32,639 nucleotides of DNA from Bacteroidota bacterium (GCA_039111535.1 JBCCIM010000055.1:1-32639); one strand, 5' to 3'. Numbered from the stretch's first letter, positions 8,388-16,940 are shown. A program made the numbers and translations. The notes: a model not told the origin generated them from the letters alone.

Positions 8388-9284
8388 CTAATTTACCAGA
8401 TTCTCATACTTCGAGAGATTGGCAGGGTCTATTCTGGACAATAAATTAAATGCCTCAGAACTCAGGGTAGATTCTTCAAAAATGGCCGCAATATCATCCG
8501 CTTTCGCCGTAAAGAAAATATCGAGTACATATTGTCTTGAGACGGCATCGTAAAGCTCATCCAGGCTCTTCAACGCATCAAGTACGTTTTGCTGGGCAAC
8601 TTCTGTTTCCCGAACAAAAATATCCAGTCCGCCGAAGTGGAAATCAAAATAGGTTTGCCGCAGCGACTTAAACCGTGGGTCGAGGAGTTGGTCAATGAGG
8701 TCGTTGCGCCCGCGGTCACCGCTCAGGTCCGTCCACCCGATTGCCCCCTGTGATTCTGCCAATTCAGCTACACGCCTGGCTTTTTCAAAATGTGGGGTCC
8801 CACCAAATGCCTCGAAGGTATCGTAATCATATCCCAGCATGAGGTAGGCATAGAAGTCGAGGACAGAAGTGAGCGGATCAAATCGCTCGGGGTCAAAAAT
8901 AAGTGGCGTTCCCTGTGCAAAACTAAATTGCCAGCCGCCATCACTAATCTGGATAATGGTAGTTTCTGTGGGTACACCGTAAATGGGCCGGCGGGTTGAC
9001 AACACAACCTGCGCAGAAAAACTGGTCAGGGTGAGCGCTTCTTCAAATATGATTTGCATCAGGCAATTGATGCGTTCGAAGTCTTCGTAGCGGTCACTGG
9101 TAAAAGAGCGCTCATTCAGATAAAGCTCAGCGCGTTCTTCCAGCTCAGTAAGAAATGAAAATTCGCTACCTGTGAGTTGCTGGTAATTTACGGTAACGGT
9201 ACAGTTGAATTCCTGGGCCGTAGCAGTCCGGGTCCCTCCAATCAACAGTAAACCGCCCAAAAGCAGACAAAATCTGTACATCAT
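8388..9284 (-). CDS. porD: Type IX secretion system protein PorD (DUF4835)
   Basis: The mature protein opens EFNCTVTVNYQQLTG and contains ERINCLMQI, STRRPIYGVP, LTSVLDFYAYLMLGYDYDTF, GGTPHFEKA and FHFGGLDIF, in the order seen in the DUF4835/PorD family. PorD is required for type IX secretion in Porphyromonas and is thought to be periplasmic or outer-membrane associated. I place the start at the ATG at 9284, which gives a standard signal peptide (MMYRFCLLLGGLLLIGG, cleavage near TAQ) and 298 residues. The longer frame to 9359 adds 25 residues ahead of the signal and is unlikely. No other por/gld gene is adjacent, although the next gene rightward is a small outer-membrane barrel of PorV/PorQ-like appearance. 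Confidence 0.85.
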   Translation of the reverse strand: MMYRFCLLLGGLLLIGGTRTATAQEFNCTVTVNYQQLTGSEFSFLTELEERAELYLNERSFTSDRYEDFERINCLMQIIFEEALTLTSFSAQVVLSTRRPIYGVPTETTIIQISDGGWQFSFAQGTPLIFDPERFDPLTSVLDFYAYLMLGYDYDTFEAFGGTPHFEKARRVAELAESQGAIGWTDLSGDRGRNDLIDQLLDPRFKSLRQTYFDFHFGGLDIFVRETEVAQQNVLDALKSLDELYDAVSRQYVLDIFFTAKADDIAAIFEESTLSSEAFNLLSRIDPANLSKYENLVN

Positions 9285-9557
9285 ACAGGAGTTTCTTGTT
9301 ACAAAAATGATGAAAGACGTTTGTAGCAAATACCCGTATAGGCGGTGTTTTATGTTCATCCGATGCGATCTGAACCAGGCTACAAAGCCGCGTATTCATA
9401 TATCGGATCGGGATATGGTGTTGCAATAGTACTTGAAATGATTTCGGCTGTTTCCGAGCAGACTGAATTCTGCCTTTTGTGATATGCAAGAAGGTATGTA
9501 ATGCTCTGCGTTTACGTCTGAACAGCTACATCCGTATCACACCTGTAGCTAAACGCC

Positions 9558-10397
9558 ATGCCTCATCCTTTCGTGCAAACCATCCTGATTGCTTTAGGCA
9601 TCGCAAGGCTCATCACAATTAGCCCCTGCCAAGCACAAACGTTGAATTATGGTGCACTGCATAGCGGACTTGCAGACGCCACTGTGGCATTTCCAGCGCA
9701 AGTTGCCGGCCCCAACCCTGCCCTCTATACAACAGAGGATGTACAAGTATTTTCCGTTTACACAACCAGGCCCTACAATATTAAAGCATTGACTCACAGC
9801 GGGTTGTCAGCCACCCTGACACCTGGGCGCATGATTATTAGCAGCAGCCTCAGCAGCATGCAGGTGTATGCGTACAGGCAGCTTAGTACAGAAACATCCA
9901 TGACTTTTCCTGTCCGTGCCGGCACCAGCCGCAGGTTTATGCCTGGCTTTCGTCTAACCAGCCGGCATGTAGCCATAGACGGTCACGGAAGCACCAGTAC
10001 GTTTGCATTAAGCGCGGGGTTTATAGTCCCGGTGCATCATAACATCTACCTAGGTGCCAGTGCAAGACACATCGTGCAAAGCAACCTCCAGCTCCATCTA
10101 CCTCGAACACTTGGTGTCGGGTTCGCAGCAAAACCTCACGCTGGATTTTGGCTTATGAGCACTGTGTATCATGAACCAGGCTATCAGCCCGCGTTGCATA
10201 CCGCGCTCCAGGTCATGGTCCAAAAAGCCATTCAATTACGGTATGGGATTACCACAAATCCGCTACGCTGGACGGGTGGCTTCGGCATCCGGCTGGCCAC
10301 TATCGAATTTGATGCAGCAATTGAGCGCCATGTCCTCCTTGGATGGACTCCTGAATTATCCATTAACCTAGTCCGCATGCGTCGAAAGGATCTATAG
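9558..10397 (+). CDS. Small outer-membrane beta-barrel protein, PorV/PorQ-like in appearance
   Basis: A 279-residue protein with a signal peptide (hydrophobic residues about 8-20, cleavage near CQA-Q) followed by alternating polar/hydrophobic strands. The start of the mature part, SGLADATVAFPAQVAGPNPAL, resembles the N-terminal hatch of FadL/PorV-type barrels, where an NPA motif is common. No enzymatic motif is seen. It diverges from porD across a 273-bp gap and precedes a small membrane protein and a helix-hairpin-helix/barrel protein. A role linked to type IX secretion is possible from family resemblance and position only. I do not recognise a named family with certainty. Confidence 0.7.
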   Translation: MPHPFVQTILIALGIARLITISPCQAQTLNYGALHSGLADATVAFPAQVAGPNPALYTTEDVQVFSVYTTRPYNIKALTHSGLSATLTPGRMIISSSLSSMQVYAYRQLSTETSMTFPVRAGTSRRFMPGFRLTSRHVAIDGHGSTSTFALSAGFIVPVHHNIYLGASARHIVQSNLQLHLPRTLGVGFAAKPHAGFWLMSTVYHEPGYQPALHTALQVMVQKAIQLRYGITTNPLRWTGGFGIRLATIEFDAAIERHVLLGWTPELSINLVRMRRKDL

Positions 10398-10608
10398 GCC
10401 AGTGTCAGATGCGGGGCTGGGTCGGGCGATATGAGACAGCAACCGCGCAAACCAACCCGTACATTGGAGCTACCTTGAAATGCCCCCTGTGCCCCCATGT
10501 GTTTCGATATCGCCCCATTGTGATCTTCTCACAATCGTGCCGCCAACGCAAACGGACCTCCACCACGCGTCTGGACCTGCAGCCGGCACCTGAAATCAAA
10601 ACTATATC
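10398..10608 (+). other. Intergenic region with inverted repeats, no confident gene
   Basis: A 9-bp inverted repeat GGGCGATAT (10424-10432) / ATATCGCCC (10507-10515) is followed directly by a perfect hairpin ATTGTGA-TCTTC-TCACAAT (10517-10535). No T-run follows, so it is not a standard terminator. An open frame at 10409-10624 contains CPLCPHVF but lacks a second metal pair. Confidence 0.4.
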
Positions 10609-10893
10609 ATGGAAGCAATACTAGAGTTGCTGCGCAGGAATGGCATTGAAGCAAAGGGACTTCAGGTCGAGAATCCTGCTAAAAAATCGAGAGTATTTGC
10701 AAATTTTATGGCGGGACTGTGGTTCTTTTACGCAGTTGGCGCCTGGTATGGATCTAAATTCATGTTGCAAGATCCAGATGCCGGTGCAGGCGACCCACTC
10801 CTCTTTGGCGCTACATTCATTGTATGGTTTGTTGCCTTCTTTGGGCATGTGTCGTTTGATCTTGCAAGAAAACGGATTAAGTACGGTTCATAA
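10609..10893 (+). CDS. Small two-helix membrane protein, unknown function
   Basis: A 94-residue protein with a basic N-terminal cytosolic part (residues 1-27), a first membrane helix at about 30-52 (ANFMAGLWFFYAVGAWYG), a short loop with acidic and Gly residues (DPDAGAGDP), and a second helix at about 64-83 (FGATFIVWFVAFFGHVSF), ending in a basic tail (ARKRIKYGS). Both ends should face the cytosol. I do not recognise the family. It sits between a barrel-protein gene and the helix-hairpin-helix protein gene, with 50 bp to the latter, so co-transcription is likely. Confidence 0.65.
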   Translation: MEAILELLRRNGIEAKGLQVENPAKKSRVFANFMAGLWFFYAVGAWYGSKFMLQDPDAGAGDPLLFGATFIVWFVAFFGHVSFDLARKRIKYGS

Positions 10894-10943
10894 TCTGGCG
10901 GCTATACGTCTTGGTATTAAACCACCAGGACGGATGGCACGCC

Positions 10944-13019
10944 ATGCGACAATTTCCCGCTTATATAGTTAGCCTGATTTGTCTGCATGGCCTTTGCAGT
11001 CAAACCTTATTGATACAGGCCTCAGCGAGGCAGGTAGCCGGCGATACGCTGTCTGAAGTATATCCACTGTCCCCAGCGCCCTGGGCCGAAGTCCTCAACG
11101 ACGATACGCCATTTGACGAAGAAACACTGGCGCGGCTTGAGGTCCTGGCTGAACATCCAATTAACCTTAATCAGGCCACACTTGCAGAGCTCCTGACCGT
11201 CCCGTTTCTGGACGAGCAGCAAGCACAAGCTATCTTGCGCTACAGGCAGCAGCATGGCATGTTTAAAAAGGCTGTTACGCTACGTACAGCTCGTTTACTC
11301 AGCCCAAGTGAATACCGCCTCCTCTCTCGCTCCTTTACTGTAGCGACCTCACCCAAAAAGCAATCAGCCTTTTCGCTGACCCTTATTCAAGCAGCCGGCA
11401 GAAAAATAGACCTGGATGCTGCATTTAGACGCACCGTTGAAGCAGGCGGCTATGCCGGCTCACCCAGTCAACTGTATACCAGGCTCGCAGTGTCGAACAA
11501 GCGTTTCAGCCTCCGCCTCGCACTTGAAAAAGATCCGGGAGAAACGTTTGCCTGGCAACCCAACCAGTTCTTGCTGGGCTTTGACCATGTTTCAGGTACG
11601 ATCATATGGAAATCCAGCAGTGTAGTACGCGAGGTACTCCTGGGAGATTTTCATGTGCTGGTTGGCCAAGGCCTCATGTTATGGCGCAATACGGGACAGG
11701 GCAAAGGCACTGCCCCCCTCTCCGCCCCGATACGACCTGGGAATGGCATAAAAGCAGGGGCGTCTCGCGAAGAAAACAGGTTTCTGCGCGGCATAGCCAT
11801 CACGCTCCAACCTACCCCGCGGTTTGTTGCTCGACTCTTTGCATCACGCAGGAAACTCGATGCAGCGTTAAGTGAAGATACAGGGCTAACGAAGGCATAT
11901 GTTATGGCTCTTGGTACATCAGGGCTGCACCGAACGGCTGGAGAACTAGCCAGACAAGATCAGCTTGAAGCGACTATAACGGGTGCATCTTTCGCATTAA
12001 ATTACGAGCAGGCAACCCTTGGCCTGAGCGGCTACGCAAGTCGATTTAGTCATAGCTTTATGGCCGGCAACCGTCCGGAAGACTACTACGACTTCACTGG
12101 GGATCAGCTTGCCGGCATAAGCCTGCATGGCAATATTAAAACCCAAACCCTACGCGTCTTCGGGGAGTTGGCTCGAAGCTTCCCCGGCACTTATGCCCTG
12201 ATAGCCGGCGTGCGGTGGCGCCTACATCCCCGCACAAGCATCCTCGGCGTCGTACGTGTTTTCAGCCGGCAGTACCAAACGCTGTATGGCAAAGCCTTTG
12301 CCGACCAACGAGCCAAAGTGCAGAATGAAACTGGTTGGTATACGGCATTGGAAACCGAATTACATCCTTATTGGACAACCAGTTTTTATGCGGACTTCTA
12401 CCAACATCCATGGGTCACGTTTAAGTCAGGCATGCCACGACAAGGCTTCTCTGCATTTTGCAAACTGGATTACACACCACGCAATTGGTTTACGGCTCAG
12501 CTACTCTACCGGTTTGAATCAGATCAAATGCGTGCCCAGGCACCAGGTCCTGCACTTCCAATCAGGCACGCAATGCAAGAAAAAGTACACATCTTGCGCT
12601 TTCAAACTGTTTATGCTTTTTCCCATCTGCTAAAGTTACGCATTCAATTTGACAGGCGGGTATTATATGTGGCGGGAGCGTACAAACAGGGAAGCATGCT
12701 CATCCAGGATGTGATTTGGCAACCCAATGCTTCATGGCGTATCCAACTGCGTTTGTCAGGGTTTACTTCGAATGGCGGTGCATCAACCCTGTACGCTTAT
12801 GAAAACGATTTACGCTATAGATTTACAATTCGTGCGTTCACTGGCACGGGGTCTCGTAATTTTTTACTTTTAAGAAAACGGGTAGGAACCCATATTGCCT
12901 TTGAAGTTAAGTATGGTACTACCCTGAACAGACAGATTTCGAATACCGAAGCCGGCGTAGACCTTTTCCCCGGCAAGCGAATTCGTGAAGTGCAAGCCCA
13001 ATTCATTTGGCACGTCTGA
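10944..13019 (+). CDS. Helix-hairpin-helix protein with predicted C-terminal outer-membrane barrel
   Basis: A signal-like segment (residues about 5-22) is followed by a ComEA-type helix-hairpin-helix at about 70-130: INLNQATLAELLTVPFLDEQ, then AILRYRQQHGMFKKAVTL. The remaining roughly 550 residues are rich in alternating strands, aromatic residues and short turns (for example FSLRLALEKDPGETFAW and LRIQFDRRVLYVAG), as in an outer-membrane barrel. Proteins of this two-part form are common and uncharacterised in Bacteroidota. The hairpin domain binds DNA in ComEA, so a role in DNA uptake or surface binding is conceivable, but it may equally be a protein-interaction module. The ATG at 10944 is preferred over the upstream in-frame ATG (10911), which would add 11 residues before the signal. 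Confidence 0.75.
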   Translation: MRQFPAYIVSLICLHGLCSQTLLIQASARQVAGDTLSEVYPLSPAPWAEVLNDDTPFDEETLARLEVLAEHPINLNQATLAELLTVPFLDEQQAQAILRYRQQHGMFKKAVTLRTARLLSPSEYRLLSRSFTVATSPKKQSAFSLTLIQAAGRKIDLDAAFRRTVEAGGYAGSPSQLYTRLAVSNKRFSLRLALEKDPGETFAWQPNQFLLGFDHVSGTIIWKSSSVVREVLLGDFHVLVGQGLMLWRNTGQGKGTAPLSAPIRPGNGIKAGASREENRFLRGIAITLQPTPRFVARLFASRRKLDAALSEDTGLTKAYVMALGTSGLHRTAGELARQDQLEATITGASFALNYEQATLGLSGYASRFSHSFMAGNRPEDYYDFTGDQLAGISLHGNIKTQTLRVFGELARSFPGTYALIAGVRWRLHPRTSILGVVRVFSRQYQTLYGKAFADQRAKVQNETGWYTALETELHPYWTTSFYADFYQHPWVTFKSGMPRQGFSAFCKLDYTPRNWFTAQLLYRFESDQMRAQAPGPALPIRHAMQEKVHILRFQTVYAFSHLLKLRIQFDRRVLYVAGAYKQGSMLIQDVIWQPNASWRIQLRLSGFTSNGGASTLYAYENDLRYRFTIRAFTGTGSRNFLLLRKRVGTHIAFEVKYGTTLNRQISNTEAGVDLFPGKRIREVQAQFIWHV

Positions 13020-13067
13020 ACTCCCGCCCCATACATAGTCGCCCTCTCAGACTTTTTTGGATCTAGC

Positions 13068-13460
13068 ATGAACAGTCATCAGGCTGACAATATTCTGGTT
13101 GTTGAAGACAATCCAGATACGCAGATTTTGCTACGCTATTTGCTGCAATCGCGGTATGGCATCCATACGGTCACCCGTGTTGAAGATGCCCTGGCACATA
13201 TTGAGAAACACGAGTATACGCTCCTCCTTGTCGATATAAACCTGGGTGAAGAGCGTACCGGAGTTGACCTCCTTAATATTGTGCGGGACCATGAGTTGTA
13301 TGCTACCTTGCCCATGGTTGCCATCACTGCATATGCCATGCCGGGCGACGATCACAAGTTCCTTCGGATGGGGTTTGATGCCTACATCAGCAAGCCCTTT
13401 TCCAGAACAGAGCTTTATACTGCTATAAACCAGGTCCTGGACCACGAAAAGACTTCGTAA
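13068..13460 (+). CDS. Single-domain response regulator (CheY-like receiver)
   Basis: A 130-residue stand-alone receiver domain. The acidic pocket is VVEDN (E13, D14), the phospho-acceptor is D56 in LLVDINLG, the switch threonine lies in AITAYA and the conserved lysine is K109 in YISKPF. There is no output domain, so it must act through a partner. It has a short intergenic spacer (48 bp) after the barrel gene and a strong terminator after it. No kinase gene is nearby. Such receivers often act in phosphorelays with hybrid kinases. Confidence 0.93.
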   Translation: MNSHQADNILVVEDNPDTQILLRYLLQSRYGIHTVTRVEDALAHIEKHEYTLLLVDINLGEERTGVDLLNIVRDHELYATLPMVAITAYAMPGDDHKFLRMGFDAYISKPFSRTELYTAINQVLDHEKTS

Positions 13461-13502
13461 GCCAAACGCAGCCCTGCCGACGAGCAACTTGTGTGTAAAC
13501 AA

Positions 13503-13535
13503 AAAAGCCCGAACAATACTTGTCCGGGCTTTTGT
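13503..13535 (+). terminator. Intrinsic terminator after the receiver gene
   Basis: AAAAGCCCG (13503-13511) pairs with CGGGCTTTT (13525-13533). Three more inner pairs follow after one mismatch, with a 5-base loop. The A and T tracts on both sides make it usable on both strands, so it may also end the minus-strand M56 transcript. Confidence 0.85.
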
Positions 13536-13651
13536 ATTAAAAGTTGGTAGACTACCAGGCCATATCTGAAATATAAAACGATTGAGAGATCCTTCACATT
13601 CGCTCAGGATAAGGCAGTGTCTATGCTTGATTTCGATTATTCAGACAAAGC

Positions 13652-16447
13652 CTAGTTATCCCAGTTTTTGCTTGATCTGCACTCAAGTCTATTCATCGCA
13701 CGTTTGCGGCGTTTTCTGCTTTGATCTTCAAAAAGGCCGGCTGCTTTCTCACACAATTCCGGGTTCACTTCCAGAACCGGTCCAACAACGTCGATAAGAT
13801 CAAGCAAAGACTCAAAATCTTCATCAGACCACTCATGTTCTAGCTCGTATTGCAAGTGCTCAAGTTCGAGTAGGGCCTCTTCCAATTCCAATCCAGATAA
13901 GGTTAACTCGTGCTCTAACTCAGCAAGTGCATCTTCATCAAATTTGAGGCCCTCCAGACTATAAGCCACTTCTTCGAGTGCATCAGCCGTCAGGCTAAGC
14001 GATAACTCACCGATGGCAAGTCCTATTTGGCCGGCAGAAGCACCAATTTCTGCCATTGCCTCGCCAAATGCTGCTCCATCCCAATCGTTATCATTGTCCC
14101 AATCCTGGTCGTTATCGTTATCCCAGTCCTGGTCGTTATCGTTATCCCAGTCATTATCGTTGTCCCAATCCTGGTCATTATCGTTATCCCATCCATGGCC
14201 AGCATCTGCATCCCAGCGATCATCACCATAATCGAGCTCACTCAGTGCCATGGTTGCGTAGCGACGCACTTCACTATTTTCGTCCTTTAGCGCTTTAGTT
14301 AACGCATCAACTGCACTTACATCGCCTATTTCGCCTAATGCAATGGCTGCATACTTCCTGATTTCAGGGTCTTTGTCTTTCTGCAGCAATTCGGTAAACA
14401 ACAACATGCTTTCTTCATCTGCACGGTCGGAGATAGCCATTACAGCGTGGCTCCGTACATCCGGGTCTTTGTCTTTAACAGCTTTTCGAAGTAACCGAAG
14501 TGACGCCTCATCATCATACTCACCCAATGCCATAACGGCAGCGCGACGGATATCGGGGTCTTTATCACTGAGCGCCTTGCCTATAGCAGGCAAGGCAGAT
14601 TCATCTTCGCGATCTGCAAGCCCGTATAGTGCATATCGACGTACTTCAGGGTCCGCATCTTCAAGCATTTCGATGAGAATGGCCGTTGTACTATCGTCAC
14701 CATTATCAACGATACCCATCAGTGCATAGCGACGAATCTCAGGGTCACGGTCATCTAAAACGGTAACAAGGGCCTCAACAGCGCGGCGATCATCAACATC
14801 AGCCAATGCAATTGCAGCATATTGACGCACTTCTCGGTCGCGGTCAGCAAGGGCCTTGATGTACACGTCAAGTGCTTCATCAGCATCCAGTTCGCTCAGT
14901 GCCATGATTGCAAAACGACGCACTTCCCTGTCAGAATCACGAAGCGCCAACGCTGCAATCATGTTTACAGCACCCAGGTCATTTATTTCGCTGAGCGTTT
15001 GCAAGGCATGCTGGCGTACTTCAGCATCTTCATCGCTAAGCGAATTACGCAATGCTTTTATTGCCATTTTTCGGGCGCGACGCTGCTCTTCACTGGTATC
15101 AGCTACAGCGCTTCTACGATCGCGCCTGAGCGCACGTGAATCCCTGAGGGCAAAGTCATTATCCCTTTCCCACTCAGGCTCGACGCCAAGGCTGTTTTCA
15201 GCTTTACCGTCTGCATGGTTTTTGTTCAGGAAAACAAACCCCGGCGCAGTACTCTGCGAAATCAATGTATTAGAATTGGATTCTGCAAGCTGCCAGGGGC
15301 TCAGCGCTGTAATAGGTAACATTACTGCTGTAGCAAGAATGCAGGTAAGGACCGTCCCAACGCGGTTCAACGTCCGTCTTTTCCGCGCAGGATCCAGGAT
15401 ATCAACTACCCGACCTTCAAGTTGCGACGGCTTTGCCATTGAAATGGTGTTCAGTGGAGATACCCACGACATTTTGAGCGAGCGCGCGATATCGAGCAAG
15501 TGGCTTGCATAAGCAGACGCTTTCATGCCCTGAGAGAGCACCAAATCGTCACATGCTTTTTCCTGTTCGATGCGCATTCGCTGCAGGCCCTGCCATGCCA
15601 TCGGATTAAACCAGTGCAAGGCGCAACCCAGCTGCGCGCCAAACTGCGTGAGGGTATCCCAGCGTTTGATGTGTGCCATTTCATGCAGTAGCACATAGCG
15701 CCGGCGCTCTTCCGACCAGTCATCAGCATCGATGGGTAACAGAATCACCGGACGCCATGCTCCCCACGTCATGGGAGACGAAACACTTGCACTCATTTTA
15801 AGCGCAACAGGGCGATAAATTAGCAAACGATCTGCAAGCTCGTCTGTCAGGTCATCCCAATCATCACCTTCGGGCGCGCGTGACTGTATGGTAATCCACC
15901 AGGCACCAGCCAGTCCTGTGAAGGTCCAAAACAAAACAGCTGCGATACCCAACCCCCAAACCCCAAGAATGAGCGTGGACCAGTGGGCGTCTTTTACATA
16001 ATTGATAATCGGGCTCAACACCCAGTTGGTATTTTCGCGTGCGGGTGTGGCATAAACAGCTGCTGCGTCTGATTCCGCTGCGGTCTCGCGTTGCTCAGGA
16101 AACCGTTCTGTTGTATTTGGAGGGGTTGTCAGCCAAACTGGCGCTTCGGCGTCGGTTGACCGCAAGCCGGCTTCAGGAAAGGCCTGGGTATTTTCAGCTG
16201 CTAGCTGCGCTTCAAAAGGCTGCGGTATAAGCGGCACAGACACACGGGGTAAAACAGCAGAGAACAGTGGCAGCATCAATATCATGATCAGCGCCGTAGC
16301 CCAAATCAGGTGCCGCGCTGCGGCAGCAGAGCGAGAGAGCATGCCGGTAAGAATGCGCGCACCCAATAAAATCAGTAGGCCCTTGATAAACAGGTCTGCC
16401 AGTACCATCAAGATATCATATAAAGGTTCATCTACAATAAAATTCAT
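13652..16447 (-). CDS. M56 (BlaR1-like) membrane metallopeptidase fused to HEAT repeats and a Trp/Asp-rich repeat
   Basis: Residues 1-390 are a BlaR1/MecR1-type protease. Predicted membrane helices lie at about 13-33, 45-66, 157-186 and 363-383, with zinc motif HEMAH (255-259) and downstream ligand glutamate E296 in EQEKACDD. The usual C-terminal penicillin-binding sensor is absent. Instead there are nine HEAT-like repeats at 463-740 with a 31-32 residue period (DPEVRRYA-type cores), a tandem WDNDND/WDNDNDQD segment (752-790) and an acidic, leucine-rich helical tail. By membrane topology, the part after the fourth helix should be periplasmic, as the sensor is in BlaR1, but I cannot confirm this. 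It starts two bases after the BlaI-type gene, so the pair is one operon and this protein should inactivate the repressor on a signal. No beta-lactamase gene is adjacent. Confidence 0.93.
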   Translation of the reverse strand: MNFIVDEPLYDILMVLADLFIKGLLILLGARILTGMLSRSAAAARHLIWATALIMILMLPLFSAVLPRVSVPLIPQPFEAQLAAENTQAFPEAGLRSTDAEAPVWLTTPPNTTERFPEQRETAAESDAAAVYATPARENTNWVLSPIINYVKDAHWSTLILGVWGLGIAAVLFWTFTGLAGAWWITIQSRAPEGDDWDDLTDELADRLLIYRPVALKMSASVSSPMTWGAWRPVILLPIDADDWSEERRRYVLLHEMAHIKRWDTLTQFGAQLGCALHWFNPMAWQGLQRMRIEQEKACDDLVLSQGMKASAYASHLLDIARSLKMSWVSPLNTISMAKPSQLEGRVVDILDPARKRRTLNRVGTVLTCILATAVMLPITALSPWQLAESNSNTLISQSTAPGFVFLNKNHADGKAENSLGVEPEWERDNDFALRDSRALRRDRRSAVADTSEEQRRARKMAIKALRNSLSDEDAEVRQHALQTLSEINDLGAVNMIAALALRDSDREVRRFAIMALSELDADEALDVYIKALADRDREVRQYAAIALADVDDRRAVEALVTVLDDRDPEIRRYALMGIVDNGDDSTTAILIEMLEDADPEVRRYALYGLADREDESALPAIGKALSDKDPDIRRAAVMALGEYDDEASLRLLRKAVKDKDPDVRSHAVMAISDRADEESMLLFTELLQKDKDPEIRKYAAIALGEIGDVSAVDALTKALKDENSEVRRYATMALSELDYGDDRWDADAGHGWDNDNDQDWDNDNDWDNDNDQDWDNDNDQDWDNDNDWDGAAFGEAMAEIGASAGQIGLAIGELSLSLTADALEEVAYSLEGLKFDEDALAELEHELTLSGLELEEALLELEHLQYELEHEWSDEDFESLLDLIDVVGPVLEVNPELCEKAAGLFEDQSRKRRKRAMNRLECRSSKNWDN
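14078..14191 (-). repeat. Tandem repeat coding WDNDND(QD)
   Basis: In-frame repeats of 18 and 24 bp encode alternating WDNDND and WDNDNDQD units, six copies of the W-D core. The DNA is near-identical between units (CAATCCTGGTCGTTATCGTT-like on the plus strand), which indicates recent expansion or slippage. Dense Asp/Asn suggests calcium binding, as in other DxDxD loops; this is inference. Confidence 0.9.
14228..15061 (-). repeat. Nine HEAT-like repeats, 93-96 bp period
   Basis: Conserved V/I-R cores fall at residues 477, 509, 540, 571, 602, 633, 664, 696 and 727 of the M56 protein. Each repeat reads approximately KALxDxDPEVRRYAxxALxx. The units are similar enough in protein sequence to indicate internal duplication. 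Confidence 0.9.
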
Positions 16448-16449
16448 GG

Positions 16450-16836
16450 CTAGCGGCCTTCTTCTTTAGCGTTTTTGATGAGGGCAGAAAGGCGATCCAG
16501 TTCCTCTTCAGAAAGGTCATCTGACAAATCGATCAATGCAGCCATGGCCTGTGAAACAGAGCCTTCAAAGAACGTTGCCAAAACATGATTTAGCGCAGAC
16601 TTTTTTGCGCGCTTTTGCGAAACAGTTGGCTTGTATATATACCGGGTGCCAACTTTGTCATGCTGGAGGTGCCCCTTCTCTACCAGTATCCTCAACATAG
16701 CACGCACAGCAGAATAGCTCGGCGGGTCAGGAATTTCGTCCATTACTTGCGCCGCTGTAGCTTTGCCTGTACGATAGATGGCGTCCATTATCTGACGCTC
16801 TCGCCGGCTTAGTTTTTCGTGTAATGCTGAAGCCAT
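16450..16836 (-). CDS. BlaI/MecI-type transcriptional repressor
   Basis: A 128-residue winged-helix repressor: LSRRERQIMDAIYRTGKATA, then AVRAMLRILVEKGHLQH and GTRYIYKPTVSQ match the N-terminal DNA-binding part of the BlaI/MecI/CopY family. The helical C-terminus (about 80-128) should dimerise. Family members repress their own operon until cleaved by the cognate M56 protease; that protease is encoded two bases downstream. The promoter region carries two matching dyads (16888-16909 and 16946-16965), which I take as its operators. Without a beta-lactam sensor in the partner, the inducing signal is unknown. Confidence 0.95.
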   Translation of the reverse strand: MASALHEKLSRRERQIMDAIYRTGKATAAQVMDEIPDPPSYSAVRAMLRILVEKGHLQHDKVGTRYIYKPTVSQKRAKKSALNHVLATFFEGSVSQAMAALIDLSDDLSEEELDRLSALIKNAKEEGR

Positions 16837-16887
16837 ATTTTTGGGATTTATGCTTTACCTACGGGCAATTATGCGCCGGGTTACAAA

Positions 16888-16909
16888 AGGTGCTAAATTT
16901 TTAACACCT
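16888..16909. promoter_or_regulatory. Operator 1 of the repressor-M56 operon
   Basis: Imperfect dyad AGGTGCTAAAT/TTTTAACACCT with one arm mismatch and the centre mismatched. It begins two bases after the -10 box in the direction of transcription, so it covers the start site, a position suited to repression. An outer GTTACA (16880-16885) / TGTAAC (16914-16919) pair surrounds it. Confidence 0.75.
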
Positions 16910-16911
16910 AA

Positions 16912-16940
16912 AATGTAACAGAAATCCACCTCTATGTCAA
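16912..16940 (-). promoter_or_regulatory. Promoter of the repressor-M56 operon
   Basis: On the minus strand a perfect -35 box TTGACA (16940-16935) is separated by 17 bp from TACATT (16917-16912), a good -10 box. This fits a sigma-70-type consensus, not the TTTG/TAnnTTTG pattern of many Bacteroidota promoters. About 75 bp remain to the repressor start. Confidence 0.7.

Noticed and set aside
10409-10624. Possible small zinc-ribbon gene with CPLCPHVF
   Set aside because: Only one cysteine pair is present, no ribosome site is seen, and the rest does not look like protein. The region is better described as structured intergenic DNA.
14078-14191. Short regularly spaced repeats that could suggest a CRISPR-like array
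   Set aside because: The repeats are in frame within one long coding sequence, have no spacers and encode WDNDND units.
14856-15512. A 218-codon open frame on the plus strand
   Set aside because: It lies opposite the HEAT repeats of the M56 protein; its serine-rich low-complexity product is an antisense shadow.
13652-16836. Calling the repressor-protease pair a beta-lactam resistance locus
   Set aside because: There is no penicillin-binding sensor and no beta-lactamase or PBP2a-like gene in the window.
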